Positions 18,788 through 27,169 of a stretch of DNA of 64,000 nucleotides are shown in pieces. A program made the translations under genes and the position numbers. The notes below the pieces were generated by a model, which saw only the letters and a program-made list of their open reading frames with translations, was not told the origin of the DNA and made no database searches. Each line of letters starts with the position of its first letter. Position 1 is the first letter of the stretch. Location of the stretch: contig CAZOJT010000013.1 of assembly GCA_964580215.1 (NCBI GenBank), positions 1 through 64,000 of the forward strand, written 5' to 3'. This DNA is from SM23-73-3 sp964580215. GTDB lineage: Bacteria > Zixibacteria > MSB-5A5 > SM1-73.

Positions 18788-19723
18788 TTATGTGGTTGCA
18801 AAATAAGCTTCTGATTTACCTTCAACTCGTACTCTTCTAATTTTCTTCCTCTCCTCTAAAACCTGAAGATATTTAACAGTCTCATTAGGATGAACCCCTA
18901 AAGCGGTCGCCATCTCATCTTTTCTAACAGGTCTCCTTTTCAAAAGTTCAGTTATAACCTGCTCTAAATCTTTGTGATACGCCTTGCTGGTTATTCTATC
19001 AAAATCCGCCACGATTTCCACCGGTAGCTTGGGGTCAAACCAAGCCTTGATCTTAACAAGCTTTTCTTTATCCAGTGGCTTGGCTGTAAACTCGCCCGGA
19101 GGTCTGATCACGGTATTGAGTTGAATTTTATCTACGTTCAGTTCCCGGACGAATTGATTGATCTTTTCTATCTCCTCCTCAGAATCATTGATCTCTTTAA
19201 CCAACATGATCTCCAGATAGATTTTTCCTTCGAAATTTTCGCAGAAATCTCTTAACCCCTCCAGAACTTTCTTTATATTCAGCCCCTTAACGGGACGATT
19301 GACCTTATCAAAGAACTCCTCAGAAACAGCGTCCACTGAAGGAACAACCAGATCGGCCCCTGAGAGATCTTTCCTGACTTTCTTGTCCCATAATAAAGAT
19401 CCATTGGTCAACACCGCCACCGGAATCTGAGTGAAGCTTTTTACTTTTCTTATCATTTCACCAATATCACTATTTAAGGTAGGCTCACCCGAGCCGGAAA
19501 AGGTTACGTAGTCGATATCACTGTTTTGGTCTATCACCTGTTTTATCTCTTTAATCACAGAGTCAACTGAAACCAAGGATTTCCTCTGGATGGTTTGATT
19601 TGTGGTCTTCCCTAACTGGCAGTAGAGACAATCATAACTGCAGTTCTTATAGGGGATGATATCGACTCCCAGAGAAATTCCCAACCTTCTGGAGGGAACC
19701 GGTCCATAGATTAATTTTTTCAT
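18788..19723 (-). CDS. Radical SAM protein with C-terminal winged-helix domain
   Basis: 311 residues. The N-terminal YGPVPSRRLGISLGVDIIP precedes the radical SAM cluster motif CSYDCLYC (Cx3Cx2C). GSGEPTL is the SAM-contacting GGE-type motif, and a TIM-barrel-like region follows. The last ~65 residues (RRPVRKDEMATALGVHPNETVKYL...) look like a winged-helix DNA- or RNA-binding domain. This matches the COG0731-type group, whose members are poorly characterised. The final residues YFATT reach into the repeat-rich gap. No obvious operon partner. Confidence 0.85.
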   Translation of the reverse strand: MKKLIYGPVPSRRLGISLGVDIIPYKNCSYDCLYCQLGKTTNQTIQRKSLVSVDSVIKEIKQVIDQNSDIDYVTFSGSGEPTLNSDIGEMIRKVKSFTQIPVAVLTNGSLLWDKKVRKDLSGADLVVPSVDAVSEEFFDKVNRPVKGLNIKKVLEGLRDFCENFEGKIYLEIMLVKEINDSEEEIEKINQFVRELNVDKIQLNTVIRPPGEFTAKPLDKEKLVKIKAWFDPKLPVEIVADFDRITSKAYHKDLEQVITELLKRRPVRKDEMATALGVHPNETVKYLQVLEERKKIRRVRVEGKSEAYFATT

Positions 19724-20143
19724 ACTCCTCTCTTTTTAAAGTACGAGGATTGTAAAATCTCAATGCCGGTGAGTGATATATCGGTGGTTCTGTTCATTTT
19801 GAGATCTCTGAAAAAGCCTTTGGATAACGGAAATTGGAGTGTCCTGCTTTAGCGGGACCAAGAAAAACTCTTATGGATACGTATGCATTTAAGTTTAATT
19901 TGCACAAAGAGTTGAACTTTAAGCTTTTTTTACCTCCCCCCCTTTCCCTGACGGGTCTCCGTGTCCCCCCTCTCCCCCGCCTCCGGCGGGATCTTCGACA
20001 TGAAATGGAGAGGGGGAGATAGGAGGTGAGGTCGAAACAAAAGAGTTTTTCAGAAGCACTCAATTGAAATTCCTTGACACCTGAAGGCAGTTGTAGTAAA
20101 TTTGCTTTTCATTCGTATATGATATGTTTAAATAGAAGGTGAC
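19724..20143. repeat. Intergenic repeat mosaic upstream of purF
   Basis: No gene. GAGATCTCTGAAAAAG (19800) and AGAGTTTTTCAGAAG (about 20042) form outer arms, as at 5786/5898. Between them lie a GTCCTGCTTTAGCGGGACC hairpin (about 19841), a GACGGGTCTCCGTG hairpin variant (about 19948) and a CCCCCTCTCCC...GGAGAGGGGGAG palindrome containing a CCGCCTCCGGCGGGA unit. Nested insertion is the simplest reading. Confidence 0.65.
20074..20102 (+). promoter_or_regulatory. Putative sigma-70-type promoter of purF
   Basis: TTGACA (20074-20079) and TAAATT (20097-20102) with 17 bases between them, about 40 bases upstream of the purF ATG. No purine riboswitch is evident. Confidence 0.4.
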
Positions 20144-21550
20144 ATGTTAGAGAATTTAATTCATGAAGAATGTGGTGTCTTTGGCATCTTTGGAGCAAAA
20201 AAGGCGGCTGAGCTAACCTATCTGGGACTTTATGCCCTACAGCATAGAGGACAGGAAGGAGCAGGGATTGTTTCCTCCAACGGTGAGAGAATCTATCAGC
20301 ATAGAGGTCTGGGGGAGGTAAATGAGGTCTTTTCCCAAAAGAATATCCTCAATGGATTAAAAGGACATGTAGCCATCGGACATAATCGCTACTCCACCAC
20401 CGGTGCCTCCTCTTTAGTCAATGTTCAGCCTCTTTCGATCACCTACAAGAAGGGGAAGTTAGCTTTAGCTCACAACGGAAACCTGACCAATTCTTACAGT
20501 TTGCGCACCTCCATGGAAAGGAACGGTTCCATCTTTCAAACCTCCAGTGATAGCGAGATAATTTTGCACCTGGTGGCTCGCTCAAAGAAAGAGACCGTGG
20601 AGGAGATGATCCAGGACGCCCTTTTGAGGGTGAAGGGAGCGTTTTCTGTTGTCTTCAATACCGGTGATTCCATTGTGGCCGCAAGAGATCCTCATGGATT
20701 TCGCCCTCTGGCTTTGGGCAAACTTAGAAACGCCTGGGTGGTGGCATCGGAAACCTGCGCATTCGATATAATTGGAGCAAAATACCAAAGGGATATCCAG
20801 CCGGGTGAGATTGCAGTAATCAATCAGAAAGGAATCAAGTCTTACTTTCCGTTCAAACCGGTCAGACATGCATTTTGCATTTTTGAATTCATCTACTTTG
20901 CCCGTCCGGACAGCATCATTTATAATGAGAATGTGGATAAAATCCGCAGAAGATTGGGCGGGCAACTGGCAAAAGAAAAGCCCGCAAAAGCCGACATTGT
21001 GATTTCGGTTCCCGATTCCTCTAACACCGCCACACTGGGATATTGTGAAGAATCCGGGATAAAGTATGAGGTGGGTCTGATTCGCAATCATTACATCGGA
21101 AGAACCTTCATTGAGCCGGAGCAAACCATAAGAGATCTAGATGCGCGGATTAAGTTTAATCCGGTAAGAGGGGTTTTGAAGAATCAAAGGGTGGTGGTCG
21201 TGGACGATTCCATTGTCCGGGGGACCACCAGTAAAAAGCTCATCCATATGTTACGGAATGCCGGGGCAAAGGAAGTTCATTTCCGGGTAAGTTCACCCCC
21301 CATAATCTCCCCCTGCTTTTATGGGGTAGATATGCCCACCAAAGAGGAATTGGTCGCTTCGTCCAAATCAGTGGAACAGATCAGAAAATATCTGAACGTA
21401 GATAGTCTGGGTTATCTTTCCCTGCCGGGGATGCTTTCTCTGCACTCTCTGAACGGAAGAGATTTCTGCGTAGCCTGCTTTTCCGGCAAATATCCCACCA
21501 AGATTGGAGATAACAGTGGAAAATATGTTTTAGAGACAAAACGTTGTTGA
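20144..21550 (+). CDS. purF: Amidophosphoribosyltransferase
   Basis: First committed enzyme of purine synthesis: PRPP + glutamine to phosphoribosylamine. It is 468 residues. The N-terminal nucleophile Cys is C10 after a short propeptide (MLENLIHEE-CGVFGIFG), as in the Bacillus-type Fe-S form. The glutaminase part contains YALQHRGQEGAGI and HNRYSTTG. The PRPP-binding loop is VVVVDDSIVRGTTS at about residues 350-363. Late cysteines (ISPCFYG, DFCVACFSG) fit cluster ligands of that form. GAAGGTGAC precedes the start. No other pur gene is adjacent. Confidence 0.96.
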   Translation: MLENLIHEECGVFGIFGAKKAAELTYLGLYALQHRGQEGAGIVSSNGERIYQHRGLGEVNEVFSQKNILNGLKGHVAIGHNRYSTTGASSLVNVQPLSITYKKGKLALAHNGNLTNSYSLRTSMERNGSIFQTSSDSEIILHLVARSKKETVEEMIQDALLRVKGAFSVVFNTGDSIVAARDPHGFRPLALGKLRNAWVVASETCAFDIIGAKYQRDIQPGEIAVINQKGIKSYFPFKPVRHAFCIFEFIYFARPDSIIYNENVDKIRRRLGGQLAKEKPAKADIVISVPDSSNTATLGYCEESGIKYEVGLIRNHYIGRTFIEPEQTIRDLDARIKFNPVRGVLKNQRVVVVDDSIVRGTTSKKLIHMLRNAGAKEVHFRVSSPPIISPCFYGVDMPTKEELVASSKSVEQIRKYLNVDSLGYLSLPGMLSLHSLNGRDFCVACFSGKYPTKIGDNSGKYVLETKRC

Positions 21551-21633
21551 CAATTGCCATCTTAGTTTAAATTATATTGACATATATTTAATATATATAA
21601 ATTTACCTAAAACTGAAGCTAAGCAAAATAAAT

Positions 21634-24600
21634 ATGCCTCTCACCGAACCAGAATTCAATGCCAAAGTCGTAGGGCTGATGAATCAAATCATCAGAGAGA
21701 AAGGCTTGGGTTTTGAAGAAGCTCGCATGGGCACCAGCCTGAAGATGACTGATGAAACCACCAAGTTCCCGGATGGGGTCATCTGGAAGAACAAGTCTAC
21801 CAAAAGAGCATCTCTCCTTTTTGAGATAAAAAATCCAAGCTGGGATGCCTCCAATATTAAATTGGTCGACCAAGCTGGCACGAAAGCTTACGAATTAGGT
21901 ACAAAATATTTTGCGACTTGGAACATGAGAGATTTTATCCTCTGGGAAACTTTCCGCGAAGGAGTCCCCTTATATGACAGACATAAAGAATGGTACAAAA
22001 ACATAATCCTCGTAAAAGATATAAGTCAAGTAGACAGAAAAGAGAACTGGGAGAAAATCAAGAAATTTTTAGATAAGTTCTTAGATGCTCTAAATCAGGA
22101 TATATTTAGACGAAGGAGGGTGTTTGTTGGTCTTCCAATAGATCAATTCTTTATAAGAAAGCTAGACGCCAATGTAGATATCAACACGCGGGTTTTTTCC
22201 ATAGCTTTAAAGCAGAAATGTACAGAAGATAAGAATTACTATCGACAGCTATGCAAATGGATTTGGGATCAAGGTTGGCATCCTGATCTAAAGAAAAAAG
22301 CACAGGATACAGATCATTTTCTGTATGAGAGAATCGCTCGTGTTGCCGCGTATACCTTAGCTAACAAGATTCTATTCTATAATGTTCTTCGCACAGAACA
22401 CCAAGAACTTGAGCCTATCCAGACTGAAAGGATTAAAGAGAGTCCAGACCTAAACCAGATTCTAAAAAAGCATTTCCAAGACGTCTTAAGAATCAATTAT
22501 GATACCATTTACAAGATAGATATTTTCGATGACCTGAGAGTGCCAGATAATTGTTTAGAGCAAATGATTAGGTTTCTGGATGATTTTGACAAATACGATT
22601 TCAAAGGGGTTAATTATGAGATATTGGGGCAGGTTTATGAGGATTTGATCCCCGGAACTGAAAAGCACGAGATGGGTCAATATTTCACGCCTCCTTCGAC
22701 CGTGGATCTGATTAACAGCTTCTGCATTCAGAAGCCCAATGATGTGATTTTAGATTTGGGCTGTGGCGCTGGAACTTTTCTGGTCAGAGCCCACGCTCGA
22801 TTAAAGTATCTGAAGAAGAAAAAGACTCATAGAGAACTTCTGGAACAACTTTGGGGCGTTGACAAGGCTTCTTTCCCCGCTCATTTAGCCCAAATCAATT
22901 TGGTCCTGCCAGGTTTGTCCAAGACGGAAAATTTTCCCTACATAGAAAATAAGGATGCTTTTGACATCAAACCCCAAGAGACCTATTTTGAGGTCCCCTA
23001 TCACCGGGGAATAAAGCATGAATATAAGAAGATTTCAATGAAAACAGCAAAAGTGAAAATCCCGGACATGGATGCAGTGGTTGGCAATCCTCCATATATC
23101 CGACAGGAGAAACTCGCAGAGGAAGATAAAGAGCACATAAGAAAAGCAGTGGAAAAAGATTGGGGAAACTTTAGACTTACCAGCCAAACCGGTCTTTCTA
23201 TAAGCAGGCAAGCAGACATCTACGTTTATTTCTTCATTCACGCTGCCAGATTTCTAAAGGAAGGTGGTCGTTTAGGATTCGTGACCTCCAATTCCTGGCT
23301 GGATGTCAGATACGGAGCAGGATTGCAAAAATTCTTTTTGGACAACTTCAAGATCATCGCTATCATTGAGAGCAAAGTAGAGAGGTCTTTTGCCAAAGCG
23401 GATATCAATACTGCCATCACCATTATCGAACGTTGTTCTGACAAGAGAAAGAGAGATAACAACACCGTCAAGTTTGTGGTCTTGAAGGAGAAAATGGACA
23501 CCCTCATCCCCAAAGACGGAGATAGGGATAGATTTTTGGTTTGTGAAAAATTGATCTCCAAAATTACCCGTAGCAGAAAACTATATGAAGATTCTCAAAT
23601 CAGAGTGCTTCCTAAAAAGCAAAAAGAACTGTATCGAGAAGGAATTGAAGATAATGTCTATGTTGGGTCAAAATGGGGCGGAAAATATCTGAGAGCGCCG
23701 GATATTTTCTTCAAGATTCTGGAGAAAGGGGAAGACTTATTTGTCCCCTTGAAGGATGTAGCCGAGGTTAGAAGAGGCTTTACTACAGGAGCAAATGATT
23801 TCTTCTACTTGACGGAAGAGCAGATCAAAGCCCACATGATAGAGGATAAGTTTTTAGAACCAGTGATGAGAACACCAAGAGAAAATGACTGCATTTTAAT
23901 TGACCCACGTAATTTAAAATTCAAGGTTTTGCTGGTGCACAAGGACAAAAGAGAATTAAAAGGCACAAATGTATTGAAGTATATCTACTGGGGTGAACTA
24001 AAAGAATATGATCAAAGATCAACTTGTCGTTCAAGAGCGAGATGGTATAGTTTACCGGCACCTCGAAATGCAAAGATTGCTTGGAGTATGATTCACGCCC
24101 ACCGACATGTTGTCTTTTATAACAAGTTCGGTTGTCAACTAGATCACAATTTTTTTGAAATTTTACCAAAAAAGAAACGGTATACGACAATTTTTTTGGC
24201 CCAATTAGTGTCTACAATTTCTATGCTAACAAAAGAACTTTTTGGGCGCCAATATGGCGGTGGTAGCGGCCCAATTAAAACAGAGGGAATCGACATAGAA
24301 AAACTACTTGTAATACGCCCCGAGAAAATTCAAACCAAGATGAAACAAAAAATTAGACAAGCCTTTGATGTCCTTACTCATCGTCCGATTCAAGTGGTAT
24401 TTGAAGAGGTTAAGCAAAAAGATCGGCAACAATTGGACAACATCTTTTTTGATATTTTAGGCTTGACTAAATACGAAAGACAGCAGGTCTATGACGCGGT
24501 TTGTGAATTAGTCAGGAATAGATTAGAGAAGGCTAAAACATTTGGAAAAAAGAACACGAACAAAAAAGAGGAGTTTAATCCTTCCTCTTATGCAGACCAC

Positions 24601-24999
24601 ATCTTAGAGGAAGTTTTCTTGGCGCAAGAAAAAAAGGAATTCCCAAAAGATTTCACAGAACCATCTTGGGAGACTTTCGCTATTCAACTGCCCAAGATCG
24701 AACCAAAAGGTAAATTAACCATCGAGGAATTCTTCGGGAAAGCAAGCTTAAGAATAGACGGTGAGACGATCGATTGCCAAACTACACCAAAAGCAAATTT
24801 TGTGGAGTTAGCAATAGAAAAAGGCGTTAGAGATCAAGTTGCTGTTCCTGCGGATGACAAGAATTGCATTAAGGCAATCAGAGGTTATTTGAATTACCGC
24901 AAGATTATCCAGGCACAGATCGAAGACACCATGAAAATGTTTAATTTGACCAAAAAGCAAACCAAAGCTGTTCTTTTGGAAATGGAGAACAGATTCTAA
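21634..24999 (+). CDS. Type IIG restriction-modification enzyme (fused nuclease, N6-adenine methylase and specificity domain)
   Basis: 1121 residues. The N-terminal nuclease carries P46-D47 and E64-I-K66 (FPDGVIW ... LLFEIKNPSW), a PD-(D/E)XK arrangement. The adenine methylase domain has LDLGCGAGTF (motif I, residues 373-382) and VVGNPPYIR (NPPY 485-488). From about residue 700 a TaqI/Eco57I-type target recognition domain begins (VPLKDVAEVRRGFTTGANDFFYL). It would methylate one adenine strand of a site and cut unmethylated DNA; as a single polypeptide it needs no separate M or S gene, and none is adjacent. AT-rich codon use and isolation between purF and a glycan locus suggest acquisition by transfer. 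The nuclease motif makes an orphan methylase less likely. No strong ribosome site is seen. Confidence 0.88.
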   Translation: MPLTEPEFNAKVVGLMNQIIREKGLGFEEARMGTSLKMTDETTKFPDGVIWKNKSTKRASLLFEIKNPSWDASNIKLVDQAGTKAYELGTKYFATWNMRDFILWETFREGVPLYDRHKEWYKNIILVKDISQVDRKENWEKIKKFLDKFLDALNQDIFRRRRVFVGLPIDQFFIRKLDANVDINTRVFSIALKQKCTEDKNYYRQLCKWIWDQGWHPDLKKKAQDTDHFLYERIARVAAYTLANKILFYNVLRTEHQELEPIQTERIKESPDLNQILKKHFQDVLRINYDTIYKIDIFDDLRVPDNCLEQMIRFLDDFDKYDFKGVNYEILGQVYEDLIPGTEKHEMGQYFTPPSTVDLINSFCIQKPNDVILDLGCGAGTFLVRAHARLKYLKKKKTHRELLEQLWGVDKASFPAHLAQINLVLPGLSKTENFPYIENKDAFDIKPQETYFEVPYHRGIKHEYKKISMKTAKVKIPDMDAVVGNPPYIRQEKLAEEDKEHIRKAVEKDWGNFRLTSQTGLSISRQADIYVYFFIHAARFLKEGGRLGFVTSNSWLDVRYGAGLQKFFLDNFKIIAIIESKVERSFAKADINTAITIIERCSDKRKRDNNTVKFVVLKEKMDTLIPKDGDRDRFLVCEKLISKITRSRKLYEDSQIRVLPKKQKELYREGIEDNVYVGSKWGGKYLRAPDIFFKILEKGEDLFVPLKDVAEVRRGFTTGANDFFYLTEEQIKAHMIEDKFLEPVMRTPRENDCILIDPRNLKFKVLLVHKDKRELKGTNVLKYIYWGELKEYDQRSTCRSRARWYSLPAPRNAKIAWSMIHAHRHVVFYNKFGCQLDHNFFEILPKKKRYTTIFLAQLVSTISMLTKELFGRQYGGGSGPIKTEGIDIEKLLVIRPEKIQTKMKQKIRQAFDVLTHRPIQVVFEEVKQKDRQQLDNIFFDILGLTKYERQQVYDAVCELVRNRLEKAKTFGKKNTNKKEEFNPSSYADHILEEVFLAQEKKEFPKDFTEPSWETFAIQLPKIEPKGKLTIEEFFGKASLRIDGETIDCQTTPKANFVELAIEKGVRDQVAVPADDKNCIKAIRGYLNYRKIIQAQIEDTMKMFNLTKKQTKAVLLEMENRF

Positions 25000-25007
25000 C
25001 CCAAATC

Positions 25008-25026
25008 GTCCGACACTGGGCCGGAC
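25008..25026 (+). terminator. Hairpin after the type IIG gene
   Basis: GTCCG (25008-25012) pairs with CGGAC (25022-25026), 9 bases after the stop codon, followed by TATATTTTCC. This is a short stem with a weak T-run, a possible intrinsic terminator. Confidence 0.4.
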
Positions 25027-25097
25027 GCTATATTTTCCTTATTGTCTTCACCTAATTCATACCCTTTTTTCATAGGATAGAAGCTTTGAACTCCAAA

Positions 25098-25568
25098 ATG
25101 TTTTCCTTCATTCAAGCAAGACAGACCCAGCGTTTTGTAAAATTCGGACTGGTCGGAACCTGGGGATTTCTGGTTAATATGTTTTTCTTGTGGTTTCTGA
25201 CCGAGAAAGTAGGGGTTTATTATCTTTTCTCCAGCATCGTGGCAATTGAGATATCGCTTTTAAATAACTACGTGCTGAACGATCTGTGGACCTGGCATGA
25301 TCGGGGAAAAGAGGGAAAAAAAGAATACTTCAAAAGAATGCTTCAGTACCATGTTTCTGCCAGCGCCGCCACGATGACGAATCTCGTGGTTTTATGGATT
25401 TTGACTGAGCTTTTCGACATATATTATTTGGCTTCCAACATCTTTGGTATTTTGTGCGGTACCCTGTTAAACTTCTTTATCAATGACCGCTGGACCTTCA
25501 AACACAAAAAGGAATTGTCAGCGGAATCTTTAGAAATGCCAAATGGCGGGCATGCCCGACAAGATTAG
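25098..25568 (+). CDS. GtrA-family membrane protein
   Basis: About 156 residues with four hydrophobic segments and the family signature FVKFGLVGTWGFLVN at the start, NNYVLNDLWTW in the middle and LLNFFINDRWTF near the end. GtrA proteins are thought to flip or present undecaprenyl-phosphate-linked sugars during O-antigen or wall glycan modification. The start could also be TTG 25086. The last ~20 residues (SAESLEMPNGGHARQD) run into a GGCGGGCATGCCCGAC palindromic repeat, so the C-terminus is probably repeat-derived. It heads a glycan-related gene series. Confidence 0.85.
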   Translation: MFSFIQARQTQRFVKFGLVGTWGFLVNMFFLWFLTEKVGVYYLFSSIVAIEISLLNNYVLNDLWTWHDRGKEGKKEYFKRMLQYHVSASAATMTNLVVLWILTELFDIYYLASNIFGILCGTLLNFFINDRWTFKHKKELSAESLEMPNGGHARQD

Positions 25569-25584
25569 CGTTTAGGCGGGATAT

Positions 25585-25624
25585 GCGTATGCTCGTATGA
25601 GTGCATACGCACATTCATACGAAA
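25585..25624. repeat. Nested 40-nt hairpin microelement
   Basis: GCGTATG (25585-25591), then the 20-nt unit CTCGTATGAGTGCATACGCA (25592-25611), then CATTCATACGAAA (25612-25624). Removing the middle 20 nt leaves a copy of the element at 17111-17130 with one change. The same nested arrangement occurs at 45892-45931. A further REP-like hairpin, GGGCAGGGCATTCAGCCCTG, follows at about 25663. Confidence 0.85.
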
Positions 25625-25737
25625 ATTCCCGTCTCTATGGGAGGATTATCTTCTCACCCATAGGGCAGGGCATTCAGCCCTGCCACAAGATTCTCGGTCG
25701 TTCATTAATTACGGGTTAGGCTAAAACCTAACACTCC

Positions 25738-26964
25738 ATGCTTTCTGTTTTCTTAATGCGAATATCTGAACTGAAGAAAAAAGACTATTTCAGGATAGCC
25801 TTATATGTGATTCTTATAATCGTCATGCTCGGCTTTTTTCGGAATACCCTGCGAAAAGGTATGAGCGACTTCAAGGTGGTTCATCGTGCCGCCACAAGAG
25901 TCCTAAATCAGGAAAACCTTTATAATTTTGATGATGGTCATTATCTTTATAAATATTCGCCCTCTTTCGCTGTCATGGTCGCTCCGCTGGGGCTTCTTCC
26001 TCTCTTTCCAGCCCAGATAGTATGGCTTGCTGGAATGTGCATTTGTCTGTTCTTTATCATGAAGTGGAGCAAAAAGATGATTTTGGGGGATAAATCACCT
26101 CCCCCCTATTTATACCTTCTGACCTTGCTTTTCACCTCGAAATTCATAGTGCGGGAGTTTTGGCTGGGACAGACAGACTTTTTGATGCTTCTTTTCATCT
26201 TCCTGTTTATTTTGTCCACTGATCGAGGAAAAGAATTAAAAGCGGGGGGCTTTCTTGCCTTATCGGTCATGATTAAACCTACCCCTCTGATCCTTGTGCC
26301 ATACCTTTTGTATAGGAAAAAATTCAAACTGATCGGCTATCTCGCCATAACGTGTGCTGTCTTTCTTTTTGTTCCTTTATTCGTTTATGGAATTCCCGAC
26401 AGTCTGAATCTGCTTTCTGGTTGGAAAACCGTCTTGTCGGCTTCATCTCCCCCACTTTTGGCTGCGGATGTTAATCAGTCTTTGTTCGGCTTCTTTTATC
26501 GCTTTCTGACACCCGCTCCTTTTCAGGTCAACATCCTGAATCTGAATTATACCGTGGTAAATTTACTAATATATGCCACGGCAGTAGGTTTGTTTCTATT
26601 TCTTCTTTTCTTAAACCAAAGATTGAAATTTGTGGAAAACAGTTTCGTGCATCGGCGAGAATGTATAGAATACTCACTTCTTCTAATTTTTATGACGCTT
26701 TTTTCACCTCTGGGTTGGTTTCAAAATTATTCCTCATCCATTCTGGCTTACATGCTTCTTCTATATTATGTTTTAAAGACCGGACTTGAAAATCGTTTTG
26801 TCTTTATACTACTGATGCTATCCTTCCTTCTGGTAGATGCTATCAATTTCGAGACTGTGGGACGAAAGATTAACGATCTCTCTTTGTATTTCTCCTTCAT
26901 CACTTTCGGGATCTTCCTGGTGATAATTTGCCTTTCTAAATTAAGGCTATCCAAAATTGCTTAA
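25738..26964 (+). CDS. GT87-like membrane glycosyltransferase (DUF2029)
   Basis: About 400 residues with at least nine hydrophobic segments. An early acidic motif, SDFKVVHRAATRV, sits in the first extracytoplasmic loop, and YSPSFAVMVAPLGLLP, LGQTDFLML and MIKPTPLILVPYLL are stretches typical of the polyprenyl-phosphate-mannose-dependent GT-C family GT87/DUF2029. It likely transfers a sugar from a polyprenyl-phosphate donor outside the membrane. The start may be ATG 25756 (MRISELKKKDYF). It belongs to the surface glycan region; the acceptor is unknown. Confidence 0.8.
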   Translation: MLSVFLMRISELKKKDYFRIALYVILIIVMLGFFRNTLRKGMSDFKVVHRAATRVLNQENLYNFDDGHYLYKYSPSFAVMVAPLGLLPLFPAQIVWLAGMCICLFFIMKWSKKMILGDKSPPPYLYLLTLLFTSKFIVREFWLGQTDFLMLLFIFLFILSTDRGKELKAGGFLALSVMIKPTPLILVPYLLYRKKFKLIGYLAITCAVFLFVPLFVYGIPDSLNLLSGWKTVLSASSPPLLAADVNQSLFGFFYRFLTPAPFQVNILNLNYTVVNLLIYATAVGLFLFLLFLNQRLKFVENSFVHRRECIEYSLLLIFMTLFSPLGWFQNYSSSILAYMLLLYYVLKTGLENRFVFILLMLSFLLVDAINFETVGRKINDLSLYFSFITFGIFLVIICLSKLRLSKIA

Positions 26965-27169
26965 GACCTATTTGAGTATACATTTATGAATCCCCTGGCT
27001 GGTAGGAACCATAGTGTTCATATCAGCCCAAAAGCAAACCAGGTTTTGTTTTTCTTTACAGAAGACTTACCTCTCTGCCGATAATAAAACCAGTTGCCAG
27101 TCAATAGTCATAAGTCACCAGTAATTCGTCATGCGTTATCAGTCATTCGTGATTGAATTAGGGGGGAAT

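Noticed and set aside
25585..25624. Reading the CGTATG hairpins as transcription-factor operators or terminators
   Set aside because: They occur inside transposase coding regions and an IS end with frame-restoring boundaries and have no T-run; insertion explains them better, though a secondary function is not excluded.
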